Below, piece after piece: positions 27,065 through 35,794 of a stretch of DNA of 64,000 bases (positions are counted from its first letter, which is position 1; each line of letters starts with the position of its first letter). The notes beneath the pieces were generated by a model. It was given only the letters and a program-made list of their open reading frames with translations, was not told where the DNA came from and did no database searches. The DNA is from Rhodospirillaceae bacterium (GTDB lineage Bacteria > Pseudomonadota > Alphaproteobacteria > Rhodospirillales > Casp-alpha2): the NCBI GenBank assembly GCA_016845145.1, contig JAERTE010000033.1, positions 62,001-126,000 of the forward strand. Reading direction: 5' to 3'. Made by a program: the position numbers and the translations under genes.

Positions 27065-27568
27065 ATGAAAGCAATCAAACATTGGTTCCTCAGGGGGGCC
27101 GAGGGCGTGGCGGCGGCAATGCTTGCCGCCATGTTCCTCACTTTTATCTTGCAGATTTTCTCGCGTTACATTCTCGCAGAACCGCTCGGCTGGACTTTGG
27201 AGTTGTGCTTAACACTTTGGATTTGGCTGGTGTTCTTCGGCAACGCCTTTGTCGTCCGCCACCAAGAGCACGTCACGTTTGACGTTGTCTACTTGGCTGT
27301 CAGTCCGCGCGTTCGGCAAGTGTTCGCCCTCATAGGCGCCGTTTCAATCATTGTCGGGTTAGCGGTGTCGGTGTTGCCCACATGGGATTACATCGACTTC
27401 ATGAAAATCAAGAAGAGTGCGACACTGCGGATTCCGCTGCGTACGATCTTCAGTATTTACGCCGTCTTTTTGGTATCGGTCATCGTGTACTACGCCATTC
27501 GGGTTGTCCGAATTGTCCGGCTTGGAGCACCCGAGGACCGCGCTGCCCAGCATGTAGGTGACATATGA
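27065..27568 (+). CDS. dctQ: TRAP transporter small permease DctQ
   Basis: 167 residues with four membrane helices. The family signatures are FSRYILAEPLGWTLELCLTLWIWLVF (shown in part: EPLGWTLELC) and HVTFDVVY. The ATG at 27065 is chosen because GAGGAG lies upstream. Its stop overlaps the dctM start (ATGA). Confidence 0.92.
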   Translation: MKAIKHWFLRGAEGVAAAMLAAMFLTFILQIFSRYILAEPLGWTLELCLTLWIWLVFFGNAFVVRHQEHVTFDVVYLAVSPRVRQVFALIGAVSIIVGLAVSVLPTWDYIDFMKIKKSATLRIPLRTIFSIYAVFLVSVIVYYAIRVVRIVRLGAPEDRAAQHVGDI

Positions 27569-28860
27569 CTATTCAATTCGCTGTATGTGCGTTTACGTTG
27601 CTGTTCCTGTCCGGGATCGGCACGCCCATCGCCTTCTCAATCATTCTGTCTGCCGTCGCATACTTGGTGGTTGCAGGGCAAGACATTGCCTTGGCCGGCG
27701 AGCAGGTTCTCGTCGGCATGTACAAGAGCTTTATTCTGCTCGCCGTACCCTTATTCATCGTCGCTGCCAATATCATGAATGCGGGCACGATCTCGGATCG
27801 GTTATTGACCTTCTGTGTCGCTGTTGTCGGCCGTTTTCGCGGCGGCATGGGGCATGTGAACGTCGTTGCATCGCTGATCTTCTCTGGTATGTCCGGATCC
27901 GCGGTCGCGGATGCCGCGGGTATTGGAAAAATCATCATTGAGATGATGACCAAAGGTGGACGGTATCCGGCGGGGTATGCCGCTGCAATTACGGCCGCAT
28001 CGGCGACCATTGGGCCGATTATTCCGCCGTCGATCCCTATGGTGCTCTATGCCCTGATTTCCAACCAATCCATCGGTTATCTTTTCTTGGCTGGCATTGT
28101 GCCCGGGTTCGTCATGGCTGCCGTATTGATGGCGATGAATACCTACATTGCCACGAAACGGGACATCCCGCTTGAGGCGCCTGTTGCGTTAAGGGAGCTG
28201 CCAAAAATCACCGGGAACGCTTTCCCGGCATTGCTGATGCCAGCCATTTTGCTGTATGGCATTTACGGTGGCGTCACGACGCCGACGGAAGCAGCAGCTG
28301 TTGCCGCGGCTTATGCGCTGATTTTGGCAGCGCTGTTTTATCGCTCCCTTAGTTTCTCTAACTTGTACGCGATCCTCGTCGATTCGGCCCGCTCGTCAGC
28401 AGCCGTCGGCTTGGTGATCGGCGGAGCGTTGATCCTCAATTACGTCGTGGCTTCGGAGAATATCCCCAATCAGTTGGCTAGCGCCCTGGTCGGTATTGAT
28501 GTTCATCCCTTGGTGTTCTTCTTCGGCGTCAATATCCTGCTGCTGTTTTTGGGCGCAATCTTGGATGCGACGACGATCATCTTGGTGATCTTGCCGTTGT
28601 TCATTCCCAGTTGCCAAGAGCTCGGCATCGACCTCGTGCACTTCGGTGTCATTGCCGTCATCAACTGCATGATCGGTCTGATCACGCCGCCCTACGGGAT
28701 CTTACTGTTTGTCATCAATGCAGTGACGGAAATTCCGCTCGGTGAGATTATTCGCGAAACCTGGGCCTTCATTGGGGTGCTGATTAGCGCCTTGTTGCTG
28801 CTCATTTTGGTTCCGGATATCGTGTTGTGGTTGCCGCGACAGTTCGGTTACCTCGGATAG
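27565..28860 (+). CDS. dctM: TRAP transporter large permease DctM
   Basis: 431 residues with about 12 membrane helices. Signatures are GMSGSAVADAAGIGKI, ASATIGPIIPPSIPMVLYA and GLITPPYGILLFV. It is the secondary-transport channel, driven by a sodium or proton gradient, of the tripartite system with DctP and DctQ. Confidence 0.95.
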   Translation: MTIQFAVCAFTLLFLSGIGTPIAFSIILSAVAYLVVAGQDIALAGEQVLVGMYKSFILLAVPLFIVAANIMNAGTISDRLLTFCVAVVGRFRGGMGHVNVVASLIFSGMSGSAVADAAGIGKIIIEMMTKGGRYPAGYAAAITAASATIGPIIPPSIPMVLYALISNQSIGYLFLAGIVPGFVMAAVLMAMNTYIATKRDIPLEAPVALRELPKITGNAFPALLMPAILLYGIYGGVTTPTEAAAVAAAYALILAALFYRSLSFSNLYAILVDSARSSAAVGLVIGGALILNYVVASENIPNQLASALVGIDVHPLVFFFGVNILLLFLGAILDATTIILVILPLFIPSCQELGIDLVHFGVIAVINCMIGLITPPYGILLFVINAVTEIPLGEIIRETWAFIGVLISALLLLILVPDIVLWLPRQFGYLG

Positions 28861-28903
28861 GACGCCCTCAAGGCTCCTGGGTATCAGCTTCGAAGTGTCA
28901 GAC

Positions 28904-29782
28904 ATGAGCGCGACGAACCTGCATACCCAGGCTGCCTTGATCGGCCGCCACATTGGCCAGTCGAAAACCCCGGCCATGCACGAAGCCGAAGGACGTGCTC
29001 AGGGGTTTTCCTACAGTTACGACCTTATCGACATCAGCACGAAGCGCTTTCGTGGTATTGAGCTGCCGCAGCTTTTGGAAATGGCAGAAGCTGAAGGTTA
29101 TTCAGGCGTGAACATCTCGCACCCCTTCAAGGTCGATGTCGTTGAGATGCTGGATGAACTCTCAGATGACGCTCGGCAAATCGGAGCTGTGAATACTGTC
29201 GTTCTGCAAGGCGATAAACGTATCGGTTACAACACCGACTACAATGGCTTCAAGCGGGCTTTTCAAGATCAAATGGGGGATGCGGAGCGGAACGATATTC
29301 TGCTGCTCGGTGCCGGCGGAGCGGGGGCGGCCGTTGCACTTGCGTTGCTTGATGTTGGTGTCGAGCGGTTACTTATTCATGACACGGACATGGATACGGC
29401 GGGGAAGTTGGCCGGTCGTTTGTGCAACGTCCGTGCCGGGGCTTCGATCCGGATCTTGCAAGATCTCTTGAACATACACTGGCCCAGTATTGATGGCATC
29501 ATCAATGCCACGCCAGTGGGTATGGACGGATATCCCGGTACACCATTGGGTTCGGCGCATTTGTCCCCCGGCATGTGGGTCGCCGATATTGTCTATTCTC
29601 CCTTGGAAACCGAGTTACTCCGACAAGCCAACGAACGAGGTTGCCGGACCATGAACGGGGCGGGCATGGCAACGTATCAGGCCGTCGACGCCTTTGAACT
29701 CATCACGGGGCGGGCTGCGAATGCCGAGCGTTTTTTCAATTGCTTCTGGCGACAGTATGCCGGAACGCGCGAACAAGGATAG
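28904..29782 (+). CDS. Quinate/shikimate dehydrogenase (AroE family, QsuD-like)
   Basis: 292 residues from the ATG at 28904 (a GTG at 28895 is the alternative). The substrate-binding region reads QSKTPAMHEAEG, close to the catabolic quinate/shikimate dehydrogenase of Corynebacterium rather than the biosynthetic SxS motif. NISHPFK, the GAVNTVV segment, GAGGAGAAVA (dinucleotide-binding) and NATPVGM are present. It probably oxidises quinate or shikimate to the 3-dehydro compound, the substrate or product of the AroQ encoded upstream. Confidence 0.8.
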   Translation: MSATNLHTQAALIGRHIGQSKTPAMHEAEGRAQGFSYSYDLIDISTKRFRGIELPQLLEMAEAEGYSGVNISHPFKVDVVEMLDELSDDARQIGAVNTVVLQGDKRIGYNTDYNGFKRAFQDQMGDAERNDILLLGAGGAGAAVALALLDVGVERLLIHDTDMDTAGKLAGRLCNVRAGASIRILQDLLNIHWPSIDGIINATPVGMDGYPGTPLGSAHLSPGMWVADIVYSPLETELLRQANERGCRTMNGAGMATYQAVDAFELITGRAANAERFFNCFWRQYAGTREQG

Positions 29783-29793
29783 GAAAGCCATCG

Positions 29794-30612
29794 ATGACTG
29801 AATCGTCAGACAACCAAGACATCCGCCAATGGTGGCGGACTTCGATCATCAATATGGAACCGGGCCGAATCGAGTTTCGCGGCTCGCCAATCGAAGATCT
29901 CATCGGCAATGTTTCATTCCCACAAATGATATGGCTGATGGTGCGTGGTGGAACGCCAAGCGAAGCCGAGGCGCGTTTGTTCGAGTGCGCGCTTGTGGCC
30001 GGGGTCGATCACGGTCCGCAAGCGCCGTCCATTGCGGTGGCGCGCATGGCTTCCACGTGCGGCTTGGGCTTGAACAATGCCATGGCCAGTGCCGTTAATT
30101 TGCTCGGAGATGTGCATGGTGGTGCCGGCGAGCAATGCGCGGAGCTGTACTACGACATCGCCGAAAGAATGGATGACGGTGCGACGCTGCCCGATGCCGT
30201 CAACGCAGGACTAGACGTATGGCGTGCGAGCCATGGCAAGATCGTCAGCGGTTTTGGTCATCGCTTTCATAAACCCGTCGACCCCCGTGCGCCGCGTCTG
30301 ATGGCACTGGTTCGTGCGGCGGCCAGCGAGGGTACGGTTTCAGGCCGCTTTGCCGAGATCGGCGAGGCCGTGCAAGAAGAACTCGGTCACCAGCGTGGTG
30401 GTCGGCCGATCGCCATGAACATCGATGGAGCCACGGCAGTGATTTTCTGTGAACTTGGTTTTCCAGCTCCGTTGTCGCGTGGCCTGTTCTGCCTGTCGCG
30501 TTCGGTCGGAGTTTTGGCGCATGCATGGGAGCAGATGCAGCAGGGAGGTCGAAATAAGGGGCCAATGCCGCCTAAGTATCTGCCGCAATATGTGCCGGCG
30601 GAACACGATTGA
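29794..30612 (+). CDS. Short citrate-synthase-like enzyme (citryl-CoA lyase type)
   Basis: 272 residues, much shorter than citrate synthase (about 430) and lacking the N-terminal half of the large domain. The three catalytic positions are kept: His in GDVHGGAGE, His in VSGFGHRFHK and Asp in MNIDGATAVIF. The DPRAPR segment follows. Members of this length are named citryl-CoA lyase. Here it may cleave or form a citryl- or malyl-CoA-like thioester from the imported substrate. The ATG at 29794 is chosen because of AGGAAAG upstream. Confidence 0.75.
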   Translation: MTESSDNQDIRQWWRTSIINMEPGRIEFRGSPIEDLIGNVSFPQMIWLMVRGGTPSEAEARLFECALVAGVDHGPQAPSIAVARMASTCGLGLNNAMASAVNLLGDVHGGAGEQCAELYYDIAERMDDGATLPDAVNAGLDVWRASHGKIVSGFGHRFHKPVDPRAPRLMALVRAAASEGTVSGRFAEIGEAVQEELGHQRGGRPIAMNIDGATAVIFCELGFPAPLSRGLFCLSRSVGVLAHAWEQMQQGGRNKGPMPPKYLPQYVPAEHD

Positions 30613-30623
30613 ACACGCGCCTT

Positions 30624-30644
30624 GAGAACAGAGAACAGAGAACA
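30624..30644 (+). repeat. Three tandem GAGAACA units before a Gfo/Idh gene
   Basis: Three perfect 7-bp copies followed by a partial one (CAGAAC) fill the gap between the stop at 30612 and the start at 30651, where a Shine-Dalgarno sequence would be expected. Confidence 0.7.
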
Positions 30645-30650
30645 CAGAAC

Positions 30651-31805
30651 ATGAGCAAGTTTCGCATTGGTCTTATCGGATGTGGCGTCATCAGCGACAT
30701 CTATCTCAAGACGTGTCAAAAGTTTGACATTCTCGATGTCGTCGCCTGCGCCAGCCTGGATGTCGATGAAGCCATGGCAAAAGCCAAGGCTTGGAATATT
30801 CCAACGGCCTGCAGTCCTGAAGAGATCATTCAAGATGCCGATATTGATTGTGTATTGAACCTGACGGTCCCCGCCGCACATGCCGAAATCAGTCTGGCGG
30901 CACTTGGCGCCGGTAAGCATGTTTATTCGGAAAAACCCTTCGCCACCGATATCGACGACGGCAAGAAGATTCTCGAACTGGCAGCCTCGAAAGGTCTGTA
31001 CGTGGGGAATGCCCCGGACACGTTTTTGGGGGGGCGGATGCAGACTTGCCGCCGGGTAATCGACGAAGGATTAATCGGTGAGCCGACGGGCGTGTCCGCT
31101 TTTGCCGGAACTCATGGGGTGGAGCGCCATCATCCGAACCCGGATTTCTACTACAAACCGGGCGGCGGACCACTGCTTGATCTGGGTCCTTATTATTTGA
31201 CGGCGATGATCTCGCTGTTGGGGCCGGTGGCGCGAAGTTGCGGATTTGCCAAGCGGACATTCGATGAACGGATGATCGAATCAAAGCCACGGCATGGCGA
31301 GATGATGCAAGTTGAGGTCGATACCCATGTTTGCGGCACGCTGGAGTTCGCCAACGGCGCGATCGGTTCGATGATGATGAGCTTCGACATATGGGATTCG
31401 CAGCTTCCGCGATTGGAAATCTACGGCACCAAGGGCACGCTCTGCATTCCTGACCCTGATCCCGTGCACGGCACGAACATTTTCGGCGGTGAAGTTTATT
31501 TCAAGACCCGAGAGACCGCACGTTGGACTTACAAGCCCCGCGTACAGGGACTTGAGGAGTGGGATGTGATCGAGAATCTGCACGGCTACAACGAAGATTC
31601 CCGTGGATTGGGCTTGGCGGATTTGGCCTACGCCGTGCGCGATGGACGGCCTGCCAGGGCCAATGGTGAGATGGCTTTTCATGTATTCGATATCATGATG
31701 GGTATGCTCGAAGCGCCGAAGGTCGGGGCTTATAGTGTTCTGAACAGCACCTGCACAATCCCGTTGCCGCTGCCCGAGAATTTTCCGCAAAGCGAAGTTC
31801 AATAA
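30651..31805 (+). CDS. Gfo/Idh/MocA-family oxidoreductase 2
   Basis: 384 residues: Rossmann fold IGLIGCGVISDIYL, catalytic motif YSEKPFAT, and the C-terminal domain with GGGPLLDLGPYYLTAM and ENLHGYNEDSRGLGLADLAYA. This longer C-terminal end is typical of the subgroup next to scyllo-inositol and sugar dehydrogenases. The ATG at 30651 has only weak purine-rich sequence upstream, made of the tandem repeat. The substrate is unknown. Confidence 0.82.
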   Translation: MSKFRIGLIGCGVISDIYLKTCQKFDILDVVACASLDVDEAMAKAKAWNIPTACSPEEIIQDADIDCVLNLTVPAAHAEISLAALGAGKHVYSEKPFATDIDDGKKILELAASKGLYVGNAPDTFLGGRMQTCRRVIDEGLIGEPTGVSAFAGTHGVERHHPNPDFYYKPGGGPLLDLGPYYLTAMISLLGPVARSCGFAKRTFDERMIESKPRHGEMMQVEVDTHVCGTLEFANGAIGSMMMSFDIWDSQLPRLEIYGTKGTLCIPDPDPVHGTNIFGGEVYFKTRETARWTYKPRVQGLEEWDVIENLHGYNEDSRGLGLADLAYAVRDGRPARANGEMAFHVFDIMMGMLEAPKVGAYSVLNSTCTIPLPLPENFPQSEVQ

Positions 31806-31830
31806 TTCACTCCGATAGAAAGAACATGCG

Positions 31831-32505
31831 ATGAGTATCGACGCCCTGGATTTTGCCGAACCATTTTTCAGCGTGAAACGCCTACAGAACGAAAGCAAAT
31901 TCCCTATCGGCGATAGCACCATCGTCATCAATATCTCGGAAACGCCGATAAGGATTGAAGACCAGAAATTGGGTTTCTTCCAGTCCGTGGTGGCAACGCG
32001 CACGGCGCTGAAGGACGTGGCGCATGCGGTGCTGATCGAAGGTTTTGCGGCGCATGCTGACGAACGCGCATTGCTCAATGAGATTAAGAAAACCTGGCCT
32101 TTAGCCTATGATATCCGCAAAGAGGAGCGCCTTAAGGGTGTTGAGCACTACATGTCGCCAAAGGCCAATTTGGGGGGACTCAATCTCAGCATGTACCATT
32201 CGGGCTCGGTGCCGCTGAATGTCGGCCTGCACAAAGAACATACGCACTGCGGCGATGCCTTGGTGCGTGAAGTGCACACCCAGATCGTCGGGTTTGGCAA
32301 GATGCAGCAGTGTCTGGATAACGATATCGACACACTTTATCTTGAAGAACCGATGGCGCCAGGCATCACCCACAAACCGATGTTTGACGAGCACGGCAAT
32401 TATCCATGGCACCAGTATGAAACCATCACGCCGAGCATTTTCATGGCCATTGAGATGCTTTCGGAGCTGCCAGATGGCGAAAAGAAAGGCGGGAAAACAG
32501 TATGA
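31831..32505 (+). CDS. Unknown cupin-like protein
   Basis: 224 residues, no signal peptide or membrane helix. Residues about 130-155 (NVGLHKEHTHCGDALVREV) give a cupin motif 1 pattern, HTH followed by E then a six-residue gap and G, and PGITHKP near 185 resembles motif 2; together these could bind a metal. I do not recognise a named family. It overlaps the next Gfo/Idh gene by 4 nt, so it belongs to the same pathway. Epimerase, isomerase or dioxygenase activity is possible. Confidence 0.6.
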   Translation: MSIDALDFAEPFFSVKRLQNESKFPIGDSTIVINISETPIRIEDQKLGFFQSVVATRTALKDVAHAVLIEGFAAHADERALLNEIKKTWPLAYDIRKEERLKGVEHYMSPKANLGGLNLSMYHSGSVPLNVGLHKEHTHCGDALVREVHTQIVGFGKMQQCLDNDIDTLYLEEPMAPGITHKPMFDEHGNYPWHQYETITPSIFMAIEMLSELPDGEKKGGKTV

Positions 32506-33704
32506 GCGAAAAACTTCTTCCCGCGGATTTGAGTTTTGATGGGCCGTTTCCCCGGCTGTCGCGCCGGCTTCGGATCGGCGTTGTGGGCGGTGGACGGATC
32601 GCCGCGACGCAGGCGATGGCCGCGCGCCTATCCAACCATTGGGAGGTCGTAGCAGGGGCGCTGTCTTCCGATTCCGACAAGGCGAAAGCCCGGGGCGCGG
32701 AATGGTTCTTGCCTGAGGAGCGATGCTATTCGTCTTTCGCGGAGATGGCCGAAGCCGAGGCGGCACGCCCCGACGGCATCGATGCCGTCATGATTACGAC
32801 GCCCAATCATGTTCATTTCGATGCGGCACGCACGTTTTTGGATGCTGGCTTCGACGTCATCTGCGACAAACCGCTCACCAATGAATTGACGGAGGCCGAG
32901 GAGTTGGTCCGTCTCGTCCGCGATAGCGGGCAGGTGTTCGCCGTCTGTTATGCCTTCGCTGCGTTCCCCATGGTGCGTCAGGCGCGCGGGATGGTGAAGA
33001 GCGGTGCCATCGGCAAGGTCAACCAAGTGCATGTGGAGTTCATGCAAGACTGGATGATGGCCAGCGGTGTGACCGAGGCGGAACACGTGAAATGGCGTCT
33101 CGATCCTGCGAAATCCGGCGCCACCAGCACGACGGGTGATATCGGCACCCATGCGCAGCAATTGGCTTCGTTCGTATCGGGACTTGAGCTCACAAATTTG
33201 CGCGCCGAGATGCATGTGTGCGGCGAGCCCAAGCCCCTGGAAGACACGGTAATGATGATGACCCGTTACGAGGGCGATGTGCCGGGCACGCTGATGGCGA
33301 CGCGCTATGCATCGGGCAATCGGGGTGGCCTTCGGGTGCGGCTTTACGGCTCGGAGGGGGGTATCGAGTGGGATTTGGAGAAATCCGATATCCTGAAGTT
33401 CAGCCAATTTGGCGAGCCTGACCGTATCCTCACGCGCGGCCAGGGCGGCGGCATTGAGCCCGGCGTTGAGCGTTATACGCGGTTGGCGCGGGGCTTCTCC
33501 GAAGGCGTCATTGAGGCTTGGGCGAATCTGTATACGGAGTTCGCCATGGCCGTGGCTGCGCGCAAGGACGGGGTTACACCGCCGGACGATTGGCTGGACT
33601 ACCCACGCGTCGAGCATGGTGCGGTGGGCGTGCGCTTCGTTGATGCGGCGGTCGAATCGCATAAAGCCGGTGGTGTGTGGGTGGCGTGCCGGCGCGAACC
33701 ATGA
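32502..33704 (+). CDS. Gfo/Idh/MocA-family oxidoreductase 3
   Basis: 400 residues: Rossmann fold RIGVVGGGRIAATQAMAA after a 25-residue leader, catalytic ICDKPLTN (DKP in place of EKP), and the substrate domain with TTGDIGTHAQQLASFVSGLE and a C-terminal HGAVGVRFVDAAVESHKAGG. This is the larger Gfo/Idh subgroup often found with inositol and sugar catabolism. ATGA overlap with the cupin-like gene. Confidence 0.82.
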   Translation: MSEKLLPADLSFDGPFPRLSRRLRIGVVGGGRIAATQAMAARLSNHWEVVAGALSSDSDKAKARGAEWFLPEERCYSSFAEMAEAEAARPDGIDAVMITTPNHVHFDAARTFLDAGFDVICDKPLTNELTEAEELVRLVRDSGQVFAVCYAFAAFPMVRQARGMVKSGAIGKVNQVHVEFMQDWMMASGVTEAEHVKWRLDPAKSGATSTTGDIGTHAQQLASFVSGLELTNLRAEMHVCGEPKPLEDTVMMMTRYEGDVPGTLMATRYASGNRGGLRVRLYGSEGGIEWDLEKSDILKFSQFGEPDRILTRGQGGGIEPGVERYTRLARGFSEGVIEAWANLYTEFAMAVAARKDGVTPPDDWLDYPRVEHGAVGVRFVDAAVESHKAGGVWVACRREP

Positions 33705-33798
33705 CGGCACTCATAGAAAACTTTGGGTGAAGTCGCCGGGCCCTCGAATGCTGTGACGTCCGCCGGTGACAACACAAACGCATAATGAGGATTGCGAG

Positions 33799-34800
33799 AT
33801 GTTGAGAATTTCAATTGTTGGTGCAGGCGCCATAGGCCGAATCCATGCTCACAACGTGGCTCGTCACAATGGTGCCCGGCTTGCTTATATATGTGACGTC
33901 AACCCCGAGGCGGCCTCCGCCCTCGCATCCGAACACGGTGGTCGCGCAGTTGGTTCCATAGGCGATGCTGTCGGTGATGACGTGGACGGCGTCATCATCG
34001 CGTCATCGACGGCATCCCACGGGGACGTCGCCAACGCTTGCATTGCGGCCGGTAAGCCTTTCCTGTGCGAGAAGCCGTTGGCATCCGATCTGTCGACAGC
34101 GGCGAAAATAGTTGAGTCGGTGCGGGCCGCGAATTTGGTCGCGGGCATGGCGTTCAATCGGCGTTTTGATCCCCAATATGCAGGGATAAAAACGGCCGTT
34201 GCCAACGGTGAGATCGGCAAGATGGAATGCATCCTCATTACGTCCCGTACGGCGTCGGCACCAACCCTCGACTTTATCAAAACGTCCGGAGGATTGTTCG
34301 GTGAGAAGGGTAGTCATTTCTACGACCTTGTCCGCTGGATCACCGGCGAACATCCCATCGAGCTGTTTGCTATGGGCGCGGCGCTGATCAATCCAAGCTT
34401 TGCCGATGTGGGCGAGGTGGATACGGCAATGACCTCAATGCGCCTTCCCAGCGGCACATTATGCCAGTTCGATTTTTCATGGCGCGCTGCCTATGGCCAG
34501 GACGAACGGCTGGAAGTGTGCGGATCGAAAGGCATGTTGCAAACCCAACAAGCGCCGAGCGGCCCATTTACCCGCTTTGCTGCGTCGGGAATGACACACA
34601 GTGGGTTGATGCCAACTTGGTTCGAGCGCTTCGAGGAGACCTACAAAGTGGAACTTGATGTGTTTTTTGAGGCGATTGCGTCGGAAGGGCGTGACGGCCT
34701 GCCCACGCTCGCCGATGGCTTAGCGGCACAGCAACTGGCCGATATGGCAAAACAGTCTGCCCGGGACGGCGCGCCGGTTTTGATCCCAGCATCGGGTTGA
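33799..34800 (+). CDS. Gfo/Idh/MocA-family oxidoreductase 4 (inositol 2-dehydrogenase-like)
   Basis: 333 residues from the ATG at 33799 with AGGA upstream. The product shows VGAGAIGRIHAHNVA, FLCEKPLASD, NRRFDPQY and GLFGEKGSHFYDLVRWITGE, the layout of IolG-type myo-inositol dehydrogenases. Whether it acts on inositol or on a related cyclic polyol cannot be told; no iolBCDE genes are near. Confidence 0.8.
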   Translation: MLRISIVGAGAIGRIHAHNVARHNGARLAYICDVNPEAASALASEHGGRAVGSIGDAVGDDVDGVIIASSTASHGDVANACIAAGKPFLCEKPLASDLSTAAKIVESVRAANLVAGMAFNRRFDPQYAGIKTAVANGEIGKMECILITSRTASAPTLDFIKTSGGLFGEKGSHFYDLVRWITGEHPIELFAMGAALINPSFADVGEVDTAMTSMRLPSGTLCQFDFSWRAAYGQDERLEVCGSKGMLQTQQAPSGPFTRFAASGMTHSGLMPTWFERFEETYKVELDVFFEAIASEGRDGLPTLADGLAAQQLADMAKQSARDGAPVLIPASG

Positions 34801-34861
34801 CGGCAACCTACAGCAGTCAGGATAAAATACCACGAAATGCATAAAAAAGGTTGAAAACAAA

Positions 34862-34874
34862 AATATCTGATATT
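34862..34874. promoter_or_regulatory. Candidate GntR operator C
   Basis: AATATC-T-GATATT is a perfect 6-1-6 palindrome, the best of the three related sites. It lies in an AT-rich stretch 87 nt before the chosen start of the isomerase-fold gene and marks a separate transcription unit. Confidence 0.6.
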
Positions 34875-34960
34875 ATTATTAAAAAATGATATTAGAATCA
34901 AACGCGGATGATGGTTTTCAGACGTCACCGCATCGATCAACTCAGGAAAACACAAACAGT

Positions 34961-35794
34961 GTGCCAACGTTTTCGTTGGCGCATCTGACGTTGATCGGAT
35001 GCTCGGCGCCTGAACTTGTCTATATCGCCGCCCGCTGTGGATATGACGCTGTAAGTCCGCGATTCATCCCGATGTTTGTCGACGGAGAATTTGCTTGTCG
35101 GGCAGAAGACAAGCAGATGGTTCAGGCAACGAAAGAAGCCATCAAAAATACTGGGATACGGGTCGGAGAGCTGGAGTTGGTTCGGATTCTTGACGGTATG
35201 AATCCTCGTGCCCATGAACCGGCAATGGCGCTCGCCGCTGAGCTCGGCGGCAACCGTGTGATTACGAGTGTTTGGTTGTCTGAGCCAGCCGACCGGAATT
35301 ATATCGTCGACTGTTATGTGGAGCTTTGCGATATAGCGGACCAATACGGCCTGACGGTTGATTTGGAATTCCCGACCTTCTCAACACTGGGCACACTCCA
35401 CGCGGCTGTTGATATCGTTCGTGCGGCTGAGCGGCCGAATGGCGGAATTTTGATTGATACGATTTATTCGGAGTTTTCAAATCTCGATTTGGAAGAGCTG
35501 GATAGATTGCCGAGGGAGTGGTTCAACTTCTTGCACATTGCCGATGTCCCGGAAAAACTTCCGACCACGAAAAAGGGTCAAATTCAAATAGCGCGTGCCG
35601 CAAGGCTGTATCCCGGTGAAGGACGTATCGATTTTTCCGCAATTATCGAGCGCCTGCCGCCCGTCACTTATTCAATTGAATTGCCAAACCTCGAGCGTGT
35701 TGAACAGCTTGGCTATGAAGGTCACGCCCGACGCTGTCTCGAGGCGGCGAAACAAACACTCCTTGGAGAGAAGGAACTGAAGAATGGTACGTGA
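34961..35794 (+). CDS. Sugar phosphate isomerase/epimerase family TIM-barrel protein
   Basis: 277 residues from a GTG at 34961, where the family-like N-terminus (PTFSLAHLT) begins; an ATG at 34886 lies in the promoter-like AT-rich region and has no ribosome-binding site. Metal ligands of the fold are visible: Glu in DLEFPTF, Asp in ILIDTIY, His in FLHIADVPE and Glu in YSIELPN. 3-Dehydroshikimate dehydratases (QsuB/AsbF) belong to this fold, so conversion of 3-dehydroshikimate to protocatechuate is one possibility; isomerase or epimerase activity is another. The stop overlaps the next start. Confidence 0.72.
   Translation: MPTFSLAHLTLIGCSAPELVYIAARCGYDAVSPRFIPMFVDGEFACRAEDKQMVQATKEAIKNTGIRVGELELVRILDGMNPRAHEPAMALAAELGGNRVITSVWLSEPADRNYIVDCYVELCDIADQYGLTVDLEFPTFSTLGTLHAAVDIVRAAERPNGGILIDTIYSEFSNLDLEELDRLPREWFNFLHIADVPEKLPTTKKGQIQIARAARLYPGEGRIDFSAIIERLPPVTYSIELPNLERVEQLGYEGHARRCLEAAKQTLLGEKELKNGT

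Noticed and set aside
33799-34800. A myo-inositol (iol) operon
   Set aside because: Only an IolG-like protein is present; iolB, iolC, iolD and iolE are all missing from the locus.
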